A stretch of 64,000 nt of DNA from a bacterium (GTDB taxonomy: Bacteria; Sysuimicrobiota; Sysuimicrobiia; Sysuimicrobiales; Segetimicrobiaceae), in contig DATGHU010000016.1 of the NCBI GenBank assembly GCA_035307765.1, positions 36,382-100,381 of the forward strand, given 5' to 3'. The notes under the pieces were generated by a model. That model had not been told where the DNA came from, searched no databases, and worked only from the letters and a program-made list of their open reading frames with translations. A program made the position numbers and the translations under genes. Positions 33,191 to 42,784 of this stretch are shown piece after piece. The stretch's first letter is position 1. Every line of letters begins with the position of its first letter.

Positions 33191-35908
33191 ATGATGGAAT
33201 TCTGGATGTACTATCGGGTGATCCGCAAACACTACCGGACAGTGCTGATCGCGGTTCTCGTGGCGCTGGTGGTCGGGACGATCGCCGCCTGGCCCCGGTA
33301 TCAGGAGTACGTGGCCAGCGCGACGCTCACCACGTCGTCGCCGGACGCAAACCGATACACGCTCGTCCTGGTGACGGACCGAACCCAGGCGGCCCCCGGT
33401 CCGGACACCGCCCGCGTGATTGAACTGATCCAGAGCCGGACGGTGGCCGAGCGCGTCATCCAGCGCCTGAACTTGCGGACCACCCCGCAGGACCTCCGAA
33501 CCCGGGTGAAGGTCACCGGCGGACGAGATGCCTCTCCTCTGCTCACGCTCTCCGTGCAGGATCCGAATCCGGCCCAGGCCGTTCGACTGGCGAACACGTA
33601 CGCCGAGGTGGCCGTCGCGTATAACCAGGAGGTCAATCGTCGCGAAGCCACGTTGGCGCGACAGTATATCGAGGATAAGACCCAGCAGACCCAAACCGAG
33701 CTCACCCAGGCAGAGAATGCCCTGGACGCGTTCAAGCAGGGCCACGGAATCGTCTCAATGCCGACCCAGATGACCGCTGCGGTGCAGCACTACCTCGACC
33801 TCGTCAGCCAGCAGCGGACGGCGGAAGTCGACCAGCGGGAGCTCTCCGCGCGGATCGCCGACATCCGGGTGCGGCTCACCCAATTCTCACCCACTCGGAC
33901 CGACCAACAGTTCACCGAGAATCCGATACAGCAAAAGCTCCACAGCGATCTCGTCTCCCTGGAGGTTCAACTCGCCATCGCCCGGGCGACCTACACGGAG
34001 GAGCACCCCACGGTCGTCGCGCTCAAGCAGAAGATCGAGGTGCTCAAGACCGCCATGGCCGGTGAGATCCAAAAGGTCCTGGCCACCGAGTTCGTGCAGG
34101 TGAACCCGGTCTACGATGGCCTGATCAAGCAGCTGATCGATCTGGAAACCCAGCAGGTGGCGGTGCAGGCGCAGCTCCAGGCGCTGTCAACCATCGTGCC
34201 CCAGGAGCAGAAGAAGATGCCGGCGATGAACACCATCGACCGGGAGTATACTCGCTTGAGCCGGAATGTGCAGGTCCTCGAAACCGAGTACACGTCGCTC
34301 GAAGGCCGGCTGAACGACTTCCGGATCCAAGAAGAAGCGGCAATTGATCGGAATCCCGTCTACATCGTGGACACGGCGACGGCGGCGCAGCCGACCTCCC
34401 CGTCCCGCACGATGGTCCGCATCCTCGTCGCGGCGATGCTGGGCTTGGTCGGAGGAATCGGGCTCGTTGTCTTCCAGAGCCAGATCGACGACACCCTGAA
34501 GACGGCAAAGGACGCGGAGCGGCTGCTGGGGGTGCCGGTGTTGACCAGCGTGCCCAAGCACAACCCTCCGTTTGACGAGGCCTACCGGCTCCTCAAGACC
34601 GTGTTGGGCCTTCACGCGACCAACGGCAAGACCAAGGCCATCATGTTTACCAGTTCCCGGCCGGGGAGCGGAACATCCACGATCGTCTATCATCTTGCCC
34701 GGGCTGTCGCCCGTGGCGGCAAGCGGGTCACGGTCGTCGACGCGGATCTCCGCCGCCCGATGGCGCACCGCCTCTTTGGGGTGGCGAGCCAAGTTGGGGT
34801 AGTGGATGTGTTGACCGGCGCGGTCTCGCTCGGAGATGCCGTCCAGGCCGCCAAGATCGAGAACGTACGCGTCCTGCCGGCCGGCCAGAGCCCGGCGTCA
34901 TTCGCGGAGCTGCCCGATCTGTTCGGTACGTACACGATGACCCAGATGCTCGACAAGCTCCGGCGCGAGACCGACGTGATCTTGATCGATTCGCCGCCGG
35001 CCGTGCCGTTTGCGGAATCGCGGGCACTGGCATCCGTGGTCGACGGCGTGGTCCTGGTGCTCGCCGCCGGGCAGGCGCCCCGGGGGGTTGAACTGGACAC
35101 CAAACGCCAGTTGGAACGCGCCCACGCCCGGGTGCTCGGCGTCGTCGTGAACAAGGTTGATCCAGAGAGCGACGACGGCTACTACTTTCACGAGAAGTAC
35201 TCCAACCCCAACGCCGGTCGGAACCTAACGGTGCCGGCCGCCGCCGCCGGAATCGTTTTGCTGGTCGTCCTCATCACCGGCGGTGCGATCGCGGGAATCG
35301 GATTCCTGCTGTTCAAGGTCACCCCGATCGCCTTTGGTTTGATCTTCCACGGTGGGCGGATCGTGTCCGCTTGGCTGAGCCACATCGCCCCCATCGTGGC
35401 ATCCGCGGCGGGCCGCAGCACCCATGTGGCCGCGGAAGGCTTGGGCTCGGGCGCGCGCGCGGTGGCTTCGGGCACGGGGTCCGGTGCATTGACCGCTGCA
35501 GGGACCGTGGGCCAAGCAATTCAGGCAGCGATGGCAGGTGCGGGCATGCTGGTCGCCGGCATCGGGACCGCTGTGGAGATGGCCGGCCGGGCGATCCATA
35601 TGGTGGTCTCCGGGGTCGCGGGAGTGGGTCAGGCGGTGTTCGCGGGGGTCGGCACCGGCATCCAGACGCTGGTGAACGGGATCGGCGCAGGGGCCCAGGC
35701 TGTCATCCCGGCCGTGGGTCAGGCGATTCAGGCGGGAGCGGCGGGGGCGGGCACGCTGGTCGCCGGCATCGGGACCGGTGTGGAGATGGTCGGCCGGGCG
35801 ATCCATATGGTGGTTTCCGGGGTTTCTGGAACCGGCCAAGCCGCGTTATCAGGAGTCGGCACCGGCGTCCGCGCGGTCGCGACGATGCTCTTCACGGGGG
35901 CGCGTTAA
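33191..35908 (+). CDS. Wzc-like chain-length/co-polymerase with divergent BY-kinase domain and repeat tail
   Basis: A 905-aa inner-membrane protein. Residues 15-35 are the first membrane segment of a Wzz domain; 150-400 are coiled coil; a second membrane segment is near 410-430. A cytoplasmic BY-kinase domain follows, with Walker A' VVDADLRRP (Asp517/Asp519) and Walker B ILIDSPPAVP (Asp600). The Walker A loop reads RPGSGTST: the invariant Lys is Thr495 (codon ACA), which should weaken ATP binding. Few tyrosines follow (Tyr664, 665, 669) instead of a C-terminal cluster. Residues from about 677 form an unusual tail: a membrane segment and then a Gly/Ala-rich 69-residue repeat. GGAGGAG precedes two adjacent ATG codons. 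Confidence 0.9.
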   Translation: MMEFWMYYRVIRKHYRTVLIAVLVALVVGTIAAWPRYQEYVASATLTTSSPDANRYTLVLVTDRTQAAPGPDTARVIELIQSRTVAERVIQRLNLRTTPQDLRTRVKVTGGRDASPLLTLSVQDPNPAQAVRLANTYAEVAVAYNQEVNRREATLARQYIEDKTQQTQTELTQAENALDAFKQGHGIVSMPTQMTAAVQHYLDLVSQQRTAEVDQRELSARIADIRVRLTQFSPTRTDQQFTENPIQQKLHSDLVSLEVQLAIARATYTEEHPTVVALKQKIEVLKTAMAGEIQKVLATEFVQVNPVYDGLIKQLIDLETQQVAVQAQLQALSTIVPQEQKKMPAMNTIDREYTRLSRNVQVLETEYTSLEGRLNDFRIQEEAAIDRNPVYIVDTATAAQPTSPSRTMVRILVAAMLGLVGGIGLVVFQSQIDDTLKTAKDAERLLGVPVLTSVPKHNPPFDEAYRLLKTVLGLHATNGKTKAIMFTSSRPGSGTSTIVYHLARAVARGGKRVTVVDADLRRPMAHRLFGVASQVGVVDVLTGAVSLGDAVQAAKIENVRVLPAGQSPASFAELPDLFGTYTMTQMLDKLRRETDVILIDSPPAVPFAESRALASVVDGVVLVLAAGQAPRGVELDTKRQLERAHARVLGVVVNKVDPESDDGYYFHEKYSNPNAGRNLTVPAAAAGIVLLVVLITGGAIAGIGFLLFKVTPIAFGLIFHGGRIVSAWLSHIAPIVASAAGRSTHVAAEGLGSGARAVASGTGSGALTAAGTVGQAIQAAMAGAGMLVAGIGTAVEMAGRAIHMVVSGVAGVGQAVFAGVGTGIQTLVNGIGAGAQAVIPAVGQAIQAGAAGAGTLVAGIGTGVEMVGRAIHMVVSGVSGTGQAALSGVGTGVRAVATMLFTGAR
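35507..35878 (+). repeat. 207-nt direct repeat inside the Wzc-like gene
   Basis: Two copies, the second truncated (35507-35713 and 35714-35878), encode the amphipathic unit beginning VGQAIQA, then GAGxLVAGIGTxVEM, GRAIHMVVSGV. The DNA is also closely similar (for example CTGGTCGCCGGCATCGGGAC in both), so the duplication is recent or homogenised. Confidence 0.8.
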
Positions 35909-35909
35909 G

Positions 35910-37265
35910 ATGGCGCAACCCACGCTGGCTCTCAACACCACTGGAACACGGCTCCACACGGATGTGGGGCTTGCCGAAAAGATCACGACCCGGACCGCCA
36001 CCGTTGCGGTGATCGGCCTGGGTTACGTCGGCTTGCCGCTCGCTCGAGTTCTGGGCGGAGCGGGATACCGCGTTCTGGGGCTAGAGATCGACAAGACGCG
36101 CGTCGCCGCGTTAAATGCCGGGACATCCTATATCGACGACGTGGCCGACGGGGATCTCAGACCACTCGTGACCGGCGGTACGGTGTCGGCAACCTCGGAT
36201 CCTAAGGTGCTGGAGGGGGCCGACGCCGTCATCATCTGCGTCCCCACGCCCCTCACCCGAGCCAAGCAGCCGGACCTCTCGTACGTGACGGCGGCGGTCG
36301 CGCAGATCGTCCCGCATCTGCATCCCGGTCAACTGATTGTGCTGGAAAGCACGACCTATCCCGGGACGACACAAGAAGTTGTGAAGCCCATTCTGGAGCG
36401 TTCGGGGTTGACGGCCGGAGAGCATTTCTGGTTGGCGTTCTCTCCTGAGCGCCTCGACCCCGGCAATCGGGGCCGCGTGATCCAAGCGGTCCCCAAGATC
36501 GTGGGAGGGCTGACGCCCCGGTGCACCGAGCTCGCGACCTTACTGTACCAGCAGGTCACCGCAAAGGTCGTCCCGGTCTCTTCCTCGACCGTGGCCGAGA
36601 TGGTTAAGGTCTACGAGAACGTCTTCCGCAACGTCAACATCGCACTCGTCAACGAGTTGACGCTGCTCTGCGATCGAATGGGCCTGGACGTGTGGGAAAT
36701 CATCGAAGCCGCGGGGACCAAACCCTATGGGTTCATGCCCTTTCAGCCCGGGCCCGGCGTCGGCGGACACTGCATCCCGGTGGACCCCTACTATCTCTCC
36801 GCCAAAGCGCGGGAGTACGACTTCCACGTCCGGTTCATCGAGCTGGCCGCGACGGTGAATGACAGCATGCCGTACTACGTTCTCTCGCGGACCACCGCGG
36901 CTCTCGGCGGCCACGGGAAGACGTTACGGGGCGCCAAGGTGCTGATCTTGGGGGTCGCGTACAAAAAAGACATCTCCGACCCGCGAGAGTCGCCATCGCT
37001 CAAGATCATCGAGTTGCTGGAGAAGCGCGGTGCAACGGTCGCGTACCACGATCCACACGTTCCGCACGTGGCCCTCGCGAACCCGCGGGTGACGCTGACC
37101 TCGGTGGCGCTCACCGATGAGGTGCTCGAGGCCGCGGATTGTGTCGTCATTGCCACGGATCACACCGCTCTCGATTACACGCGGGTTGCGGCGAAGGCCC
37201 GGCTGGTGATCGACACGAGGAACGCACTGAGGGGGAACGGCGGCCCGCACGTGGTGCGGCTCTGA
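35910..37265 (+). CDS. UDP-sugar 6-dehydrogenase (UDP-HexNAc/UDP-Glc dehydrogenase family)
   Basis: NAD-dependent two-step oxidation of a UDP-hexose to the uronate. 451 aa: N-terminal Rossmann VAVIGLGYVGLPLARVL, active-site Cys in GVGGHCIPVDPYYL, and C-terminal ILGVAYKKDISDPRESPS. The GGHCIPVDPYYL form is typical of UDP-GlcNAc/ManNAc dehydrogenases (WbpA/WecC/TuaD group). The ATG at 35910 comes 1 nt after the Wzc-like stop; upstream frame to 35778 is not real. Confidence 0.92.
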   Translation: MAQPTLALNTTGTRLHTDVGLAEKITTRTATVAVIGLGYVGLPLARVLGGAGYRVLGLEIDKTRVAALNAGTSYIDDVADGDLRPLVTGGTVSATSDPKVLEGADAVIICVPTPLTRAKQPDLSYVTAAVAQIVPHLHPGQLIVLESTTYPGTTQEVVKPILERSGLTAGEHFWLAFSPERLDPGNRGRVIQAVPKIVGGLTPRCTELATLLYQQVTAKVVPVSSSTVAEMVKVYENVFRNVNIALVNELTLLCDRMGLDVWEIIEAAGTKPYGFMPFQPGPGVGGHCIPVDPYYLSAKAREYDFHVRFIELAATVNDSMPYYVLSRTTAALGGHGKTLRGAKVLILGVAYKKDISDPRESPSLKIIELLEKRGATVAYHDPHVPHVALANPRVTLTSVALTDEVLEAADCVVIATDHTALDYTRVAAKARLVIDTRNALRGNGGPHVVRL

Positions 37266-38536
37266 TGCGGGACGCGACGGGCCGCGGGAGGGGCCTCCAG
37301 GTTGAGGAGCGTGTGCTGCTGATCGCGCTGTTCCTCTTCGCGTTACTGGTGCGGGTCGTGGTGATCGCCCACACCATCGGGTTCCAAACCGATGGCCTGT
37401 CCGAGCCGGCGGCTGACAGCCGGATCCATCTCGCGCTCGTCCAGAGCCTCCTCGGTCACCACGGATACAGCCTGAGGGGCCGGCCGACGGCGATTACCCC
37501 CCCGCTCTACATATTTCTTCTCGCGGGGCTCTATCGGGTGAGCGGCAGCCCGGCGGCAATTCGGCTCGCCCAGGCGCTGCTGGGGGCGGTGTGCTGCCTG
37601 ATCGTATACGCGGTCGGCCGGAAGATCGCCAATCCCCAGACCGGTGCCGTCGCGGCCGCGCTCCTAGGCGCCCACCCGCTCGTGGCGTACCTCGCGGGGT
37701 TGCATCTCACGGAGAACCTCTTCCTCTTTCTCCTGCTCGTTCTGCTGCTCCAGTCGCTGCGCGTCGCCGAGCGGCCCACCCCCTGGGCCATGGTCGTCAT
37801 GGGCGGGCTGTTCGGCTTGACCGCACTCACGCGCGCGGTGTTCCTTGCCTTCCTGCCCTTCCTCCTCGTGTGGGCCACCGCCGTCTGGGGCTGGCGCAAT
37901 CCGCTGGCCTACCGGGTGTTCGCGGTGGTCGCCGCGAGTGCGGTCCTTGTGATTCTCCCTTGGGCGGTGCGCAATTACCTTGCCCTCGGCGGGGTGGTTC
38001 CGGTGCAGAGCAACGGCGGCATGGTCTTCTGGGCGGGGAACAACCCGTACTCGGATGGCCAGATGGTCTGGCCGACGCGCGGGACCTGGTCGGATGGGCC
38101 CGCCCCCGACAACGGGATGTATGGGTGGCAAGGCGTGGGCCCCGGCGAGGAGAACCGCCGGTTTGTCACCGCCGCGCTGTCCTGGATCCGGCACCATCCC
38201 GGTGACTACCTCCGATTGTTGGGGGAGAAACTCGGACGTTTGTATGGCTTCTCGCGGGCCGCCGATCCCCGGGAGATCCCGGTGCCGTTCAGCGTGGTGG
38301 TGTTTCACATCGCCCTGCTCGCCGCGGCGTTTGGGGGGGTCATGGTAACGATCCACCGGTGGAAGGCGTACATTCTGCTGCTGGGGCTCATCGTGTTTAC
38401 GAACGCCACCACGCTCCTTTTTAGCGGGGGGACCCGCTACAGCGTGCCGATGCTGCCGAGCCTAGTCATCTTCGCGGCCGCCGCCCTGGTGACGGCTTGG
38501 AGTGCGTCAACAAGACCCCTGGAGGCGTTGCGATGA
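37265..38536 (+). CDS. integral membrane glycosyltransferase, GT39/ArnT-like
   Basis: A 423-aa membrane protein with about ten segments. The acidic EPAADSRIHL in the first periplasmic loop and ITPPLYIFLLAGLYR resemble the dolichol/undecaprenyl-phosphate-sugar-dependent GT39/PMT superfamily (DUF2723 and ArnT-like). It may add a sugar from a polyprenyl-phosphate donor outside the membrane. The start overlaps the dehydrogenase stop (TGATG) and the stop overlaps the next start (ATGA). Confidence 0.82.
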   Translation: MRDATGRGRGLQVEERVLLIALFLFALLVRVVVIAHTIGFQTDGLSEPAADSRIHLALVQSLLGHHGYSLRGRPTAITPPLYIFLLAGLYRVSGSPAAIRLAQALLGAVCCLIVYAVGRKIANPQTGAVAAALLGAHPLVAYLAGLHLTENLFLFLLLVLLLQSLRVAERPTPWAMVVMGGLFGLTALTRAVFLAFLPFLLVWATAVWGWRNPLAYRVFAVVAASAVLVILPWAVRNYLALGGVVPVQSNGGMVFWAGNNPYSDGQMVWPTRGTWSDGPAPDNGMYGWQGVGPGEENRRFVTAALSWIRHHPGDYLRLLGEKLGRLYGFSRAADPREIPVPFSVVVFHIALLAAAFGGVMVTIHRWKAYILLLGLIVFTNATTLLFSGGTRYSVPMLPSLVIFAAAALVTAWSASTRPLEALR

Positions 38537-39879
38537 CCGCGGGCGGTCTCCCAACGCCAGCGCTGCTCATTCTGGGGGTGGCCTTCATCATGCTGGCGCT
38601 GGCCAGCCCCAAAGCCGCGTTGTTCGTCATCCTCCCGACGATCGCGCTCGCTCCCGAGACCCAAGTCGGACTGGTCGTCATCCGCCCGGATGATGTGATG
38701 ATCGCGATCCTGGCGGTCTCATGGGGCGTCCGGCGGCTGGTGAGCACGGCGCGCGGGCGCACCCCGCTGGATCAGCCGCTCGTTTTGTACTTCATCATCG
38801 GGCTCGCCGCGACGCTCTGGGGAGCGGCGATCGGAACCGCGGACCTCACCTCCCCCGCCAAATTCTCGGCCTCGGGACTGCATCTGCTCAAGCGATTGGA
38901 GTTCATTCTGTTCTTCTTCGTGATCAGAGACAGCATCCGATCGATCGTCGATGCCCGACGGCTGATTTATACGTTCATGGCCGCGCTGGCGGCCTTGAGC
39001 GTCTATTCGCTCATCACGTACCGGCAAACCGGCACGATCGCGCTCGGTCCCAGCGGCACGCCCATTCATGAGCCGGGACTGGCGTCGCTGTTGAACATCG
39101 CGTTGGCGCTGGGGTTCCTGGTTCGTCCCGCGGTGGTTGGCCGGGCCTGGGTGATGCTTGCGGTGCTCGTCGGGTCGCTGTACACGCTCCCGTTCGGGTT
39201 GGGGCGCAACTACCTGTCGGCGACCCTGCTCATGCTGGTCATCGTGGCCGTGTGGCGGAAACGGCCGATCCTGCTCCTCTTGCCGATCACCACCTTGGTC
39301 ATCTCCGTGGTGGGGGTGACCCTCTTCCCGGAGAACGTGACGCAACGGTTTCTCACGTTGACCTCGATCTTCAACGCTCCGGCCCAGGCCAGCGCGCTCG
39401 GCGTCTCCATCTTCGACCGGTTTGCGCCAGGGATCGAGCACAGCCTTCAGGTGTTGACCACATCGCCCGTCCTGGGTTGGGGGCTCGGCAGCATCGCGCT
39501 CGGCAGCATCGACAGCGAATACGCGGGCCAGTTCATTTATACGGGACTCCTGGGGTTCTTGATCTTCCTTTGGGTGGTCGTGCGCATCGCGAGGACGGCG
39601 CACGACGCGTACCGTGCGGCTCTGGCGAGCAACTCCCCGGCGTTGCCGATGATCACCGGGCTGCAGCATTGTCTCCTGGGCTACGCCCTGTACAGCGTCT
39701 TCAGCCCTTCGATTTCCGCCGCCCGAGCCGGGGCGTTCTTCTTCACCGTGCTCGGCCTGGTCGCGGTGCTCCACCGGGAGGTGGCCGCGGCGGGGGTGCG
39801 GGAGGCGTCGCCGGCCGATGCATGGAGCGAGCCATCAACGGGGGCACTCGGAGCCCCGGCCGCGGAGTGGACGGTATGA
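38533..39879 (+). CDS. O-antigen polymerase/ligase-like membrane protein (Wzy/WaaL family)
   Basis: A 448-aa polytopic protein with about ten to twelve hydrophobic segments and a large extracytoplasmic loop (about residues 250-330) containing NVTQRFLTLTSIFN and RFAPGIEHS, followed by VLGWGLGS, the typical Wzy_C-type arrangement. It polymerises or ligates lipid-linked glycans. Sequence alone does not separate the two roles. The ATG at 38533 overlaps the previous stop. Confidence 0.85.
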   Translation: MTAGGLPTPALLILGVAFIMLALASPKAALFVILPTIALAPETQVGLVVIRPDDVMIAILAVSWGVRRLVSTARGRTPLDQPLVLYFIIGLAATLWGAAIGTADLTSPAKFSASGLHLLKRLEFILFFFVIRDSIRSIVDARRLIYTFMAALAALSVYSLITYRQTGTIALGPSGTPIHEPGLASLLNIALALGFLVRPAVVGRAWVMLAVLVGSLYTLPFGLGRNYLSATLLMLVIVAVWRKRPILLLLPITTLVISVVGVTLFPENVTQRFLTLTSIFNAPAQASALGVSIFDRFAPGIEHSLQVLTTSPVLGWGLGSIALGSIDSEYAGQFIYTGLLGFLIFLWVVVRIARTAHDAYRAALASNSPALPMITGLQHCLLGYALYSVFSPSISAARAGAFFFTVLGLVAVLHREVAAAGVREASPADAWSEPSTGALGAPAAEWTV

Positions 39880-40757
39880 TCCGGGATACGGCGCTCCACG
39901 CGATGGCCGTGGAGTCCAAGGAGGGTAGACGGGTGATCGAACTCGTGGTTGAGAGCAACCACCAGGCGTCTGTGCGACAGGCGCTTCGGGAGCTCTGGGC
40001 ATATCGCGACGTGATGTGGGCATTCGCCGAGCGCAACGTTCGATTGAAGTACAAGCAGGCGGCGCTGGGGGTCCTCTGGGCGCTGATTCAGCCGCTGTCG
40101 TTTCTGGCGATCTTCGTGGTGTTGTTCGGACGTTTCGCCAAACCGAGCGGGGATGTCAGCTCGTACCCGGCGTTTGCGCTCTCCGCATTGATCCCCTGGA
40201 TGTTCCTGCAGACGGCGGTTTCGTTCGGGGCACAAGCGTTGATGATGGACGGCGCGCTGCTGCGGAAGGTCTACTTCGCCCGGGAGGCTCCCATTCTGGG
40301 GGGCGTCTTGGGGTCGGGGCTGGATTTCGCGATCGGGCTGGGGATGCTGCTCGTGCTCAGCCCGTTCCTGGGCATCCATTACTCGTGGGCGATGCTGCTG
40401 GCGGTCCCGCTGTGGGGGATCCTGGCCCTGCTGGCCTCGGGGGTGGCGATGGCGATGGGCGCGCTTACCATCTACTACCGAGACTTCCGATATGCGCTGC
40501 CGCTGATGCTGCAGTTGTGGATGTTTGCCAGCCCCGTCGCCTACCCGCTCACCGCGGTGCCGGAGCGGTGGAGGCCCGTGTACATTCTCCTCAACCCTGC
40601 GGCCGGCATTCTGGACGGTTTCCGGCGGACCCTGACCCAGGGCCGAGGACCCGATCTGGGGCTATTGGCCTTGAGCACCGCGGTCTCGCTCCTCGTGGCC
40701 TGGCTCGGATATCGGCTGTTCAAGCACATGGAACCCGGCTTCGCGGACGTGGTGTAG
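39876..40757 (+). CDS. ABC-2 type polysaccharide exporter permease
   Basis: A 293-aa Wzm/TagG-like permease. After a 35-residue cytoplasmic N-terminus come FAERNVRLKYKQAALGVLWALIQP, the family signature, and about six membrane segments. ATG 39876 overlaps the previous stop as ATGA. It pairs with the ATPase 3 nt downstream to move a lipid-linked glycan across the inner membrane. Confidence 0.92.
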   Translation: MIRDTALHAMAVESKEGRRVIELVVESNHQASVRQALRELWAYRDVMWAFAERNVRLKYKQAALGVLWALIQPLSFLAIFVVLFGRFAKPSGDVSSYPAFALSALIPWMFLQTAVSFGAQALMMDGALLRKVYFAREAPILGGVLGSGLDFAIGLGMLLVLSPFLGIHYSWAMLLAVPLWGILALLASGVAMAMGALTIYYRDFRYALPLMLQLWMFASPVAYPLTAVPERWRPVYILLNPAAGILDGFRRTLTQGRGPDLGLLALSTAVSLLVAWLGYRLFKHMEPGFADVV

Positions 40758-40760
40758 ATT

Positions 40761-42068
40761 ATGACCTGGGCCGTGCGTTTCGAGGACGTCAGTAAGCGCT
40801 ATCGAGGGGTGGGCGGGCCGATGTACCCCGCCCTGCGCTACGATCTCGCCCAATTCGGGCGGAGGCTGGTGGGCCGCGGCCGTCGGAGCGAGGCGAACCC
40901 GAAGGGCCGGATGGCCCTCGAGCACGTGTCGTTCGAGGTGCAGCAGGGGGAGTCGTACGCGCTCATCGGTCCGAACGGCGCGGGCAAGACCACCGCGCTC
41001 AAGCTCCTCACCCGGATCTCGTATCCGACCGGCGGCCGCGTCCGGGTGCGCGGCCGTGTGGCGGCGTTGATCGAGGTCGGTGCGGGGATCCACCCCGAAC
41101 TGACCGGCCGGGAGAACGTCTGGCTCTACGGACGGATCATGGGCATGCCGCGTGACGAGATCAAGCGTCGGTTCGACGAGATCGTCGACTTCGCGGAGAT
41201 CGGCGAGGCCCTCGATCGGCCGGTGAAGATGTACTCGAGCGGGATGCAGCTGCGGCTGGGGTTTGCCGTGGCCAGCCACCTCGACCCGGACATCTTCGTC
41301 ATCGACGAGGCCTTGGCCGTGGGCGACGCGGGGTTCCAGGCCAAGTGCGTCGAGCGGATGATGAGCCTGGTGCGGGAGGGTCGGACCCTGCTGTTTGTCT
41401 CGCACAACCTTACCGCGGTCGAGGCGATCTGCCGTCGCGGGGTGTTCCTCTTGGACGGACGGGTGGAGGCGTTGGGCGAGACCCGCGGGGTGCTGCGGAA
41501 CTATCTGGATTGGGTGGACACTCGCCAGCAAGCCCGCATCATTCGGGAGTTTCAACCGCGTCCCTCGCGGTTCCTGAAGGTCGAGCGGGTGAGGTACTTT
41601 GACGTGCACGGGGTGGAGCGCGCCGCGTTCCGCACGGGCGAAGCGATGGAGATTCGGCTGACCGTGCACGCGGAGATCCCGCTGCTGCGGCCGTGTTTCA
41701 GCATCGGCATCAGCCGCGGCGGACCCAGCACGCTCATCGTCTGCTCGATGTTGGCGGACGGCCAGATCCCCGACCAGATCGACGGGCGGTTCGAGGTCTC
41801 GTGCCACATCCCCAAGCTGCCACTGCTCCCGAGTGTCTACCAGACGTGGTGCTCGGTCGTGAACAGTCATGCCTACGGCGATCTCTTCGACTGGCAGCCC
41901 GTCGGGGCGTTCCGGGTCTCGGACGGACCCGCTTGGCACAACGGACCCGCGCTGATCGGGACGTGGATCGACAGCCCGGTGTACACCGACTACCGCTGGC
42001 AGTGGCGGAAGGCGGCGCCCGCCGAGCCCGATGCCGAACCGGCACCGGCCGGGGCGCACGCGCCGTGA
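40761..42068 (+). CDS. ABC exporter ATPase with Wzt-like C-terminal carbohydrate-binding domain
   Basis: A 435-aa ATPase. Walker A GPNGAGKTTALKLL, signature MYSSGMQLRLGFA, Walker B DIFVIDEALAVGD and H-loop FVSHNL occupy about residues 55-240. Residues 290-425 form a beta-rich Wzt_C-type domain (FRTGEAMEIRLTVHAE), which in known exporters recognises the modified non-reducing end of the glycan. This points to substrate-specific export. Confidence 0.92.
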   Translation: MTWAVRFEDVSKRYRGVGGPMYPALRYDLAQFGRRLVGRGRRSEANPKGRMALEHVSFEVQQGESYALIGPNGAGKTTALKLLTRISYPTGGRVRVRGRVAALIEVGAGIHPELTGRENVWLYGRIMGMPRDEIKRRFDEIVDFAEIGEALDRPVKMYSSGMQLRLGFAVASHLDPDIFVIDEALAVGDAGFQAKCVERMMSLVREGRTLLFVSHNLTAVEAICRRGVFLLDGRVEALGETRGVLRNYLDWVDTRQQARIIREFQPRPSRFLKVERVRYFDVHGVERAAFRTGEAMEIRLTVHAEIPLLRPCFSIGISRGGPSTLIVCSMLADGQIPDQIDGRFEVSCHIPKLPLLPSVYQTWCSVVNSHAYGDLFDWQPVGAFRVSDGPAWHNGPALIGTWIDSPVYTDYRWQWRKAAPAEPDAEPAPAGAHAP

Positions 42069-42784
42069 GGATCAGGGTTCCCCGGCTGGTGGAGGCCCTG
42101 GCGCGCGAGGTCGATCCGTTGATGGACGGCCGGCGCGCGCTGTTCCTGGCGCCGCATCCGGACGATGAGGTCCTCGGCTGCGGGGGCACGATCGCCTTGA
42201 AGGTGCGGGCAGACGCCGACGTCTCCATCGCCTTCCTGACCGACGGGCGAAACGGCGTCAAGGCGGCGGGCGGCAGTGGGCGGGCCGTTCGGGAGGTCGA
42301 GGCGATGGCCGCGGCCGCCGCCCTCGGGGTGCCCCGGCACCGGCTGACCTTCCTCCGGTACGCGGACGGCCGGCTGGGAGAGCACCGCGGTGAGGCGATC
42401 GCGACGATCCGGCGGCTCGTGGAGCGCTGCGGCGTCGAGGACCTGTTCGTGCCGTACCGCCGAGAATACCACCCCGACCACATCGCCACCTGGCAGATCG
42501 GGCGGGCCAGCCTTCCCCCCGGGGGCCACCTCTACGAGTATCCGATCTGGTACGGGCCCTGGCTCTGGAGCCGCCTTCGCGGCAGGGCCCGCCTAGCGGC
42601 CGCCTCGCACCTCATGGACGCCTTCGGGAGCGTCAAGGTCCGCGTGGCGGGGGTCGCGGGAACCAAGCGCCTGGCGTTGTCGGCCTACCGGTCACAGCTG
42701 GCGGGGTTCGCGTCTCAGGGGGCCTGGGGGGCCCGGTTCCTGGAACGCTTCTCCGGCCGCTACGAGATCTTCTTCGTCGCGTAA
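42065..42784 (+). CDS. PIG-L/LmbE family deacetylase
   Basis: A 239-aa zinc-dependent N-deacetylase. Metal-binding PHPDDEVLGCGG is near residue 33, and the later YHPDHIATWQIG supplies the second His site. The GTG at 42065 overlaps the exporter ATPase stop (GTGA); the open frame to 41693 is not used. It probably deacetylates a sugar in the glycan or its precursor, and is the second such enzyme in the window. Confidence 0.9.
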   Translation: MRIRVPRLVEALAREVDPLMDGRRALFLAPHPDDEVLGCGGTIALKVRADADVSIAFLTDGRNGVKAAGGSGRAVREVEAMAAAAALGVPRHRLTFLRYADGRLGEHRGEAIATIRRLVERCGVEDLFVPYRREYHPDHIATWQIGRASLPPGGHLYEYPIWYGPWLWSRLRGRARLAAASHLMDAFGSVKVRVAGVAGTKRLALSAYRSQLAGFASQGAWGARFLERFSGRYEIFFVA

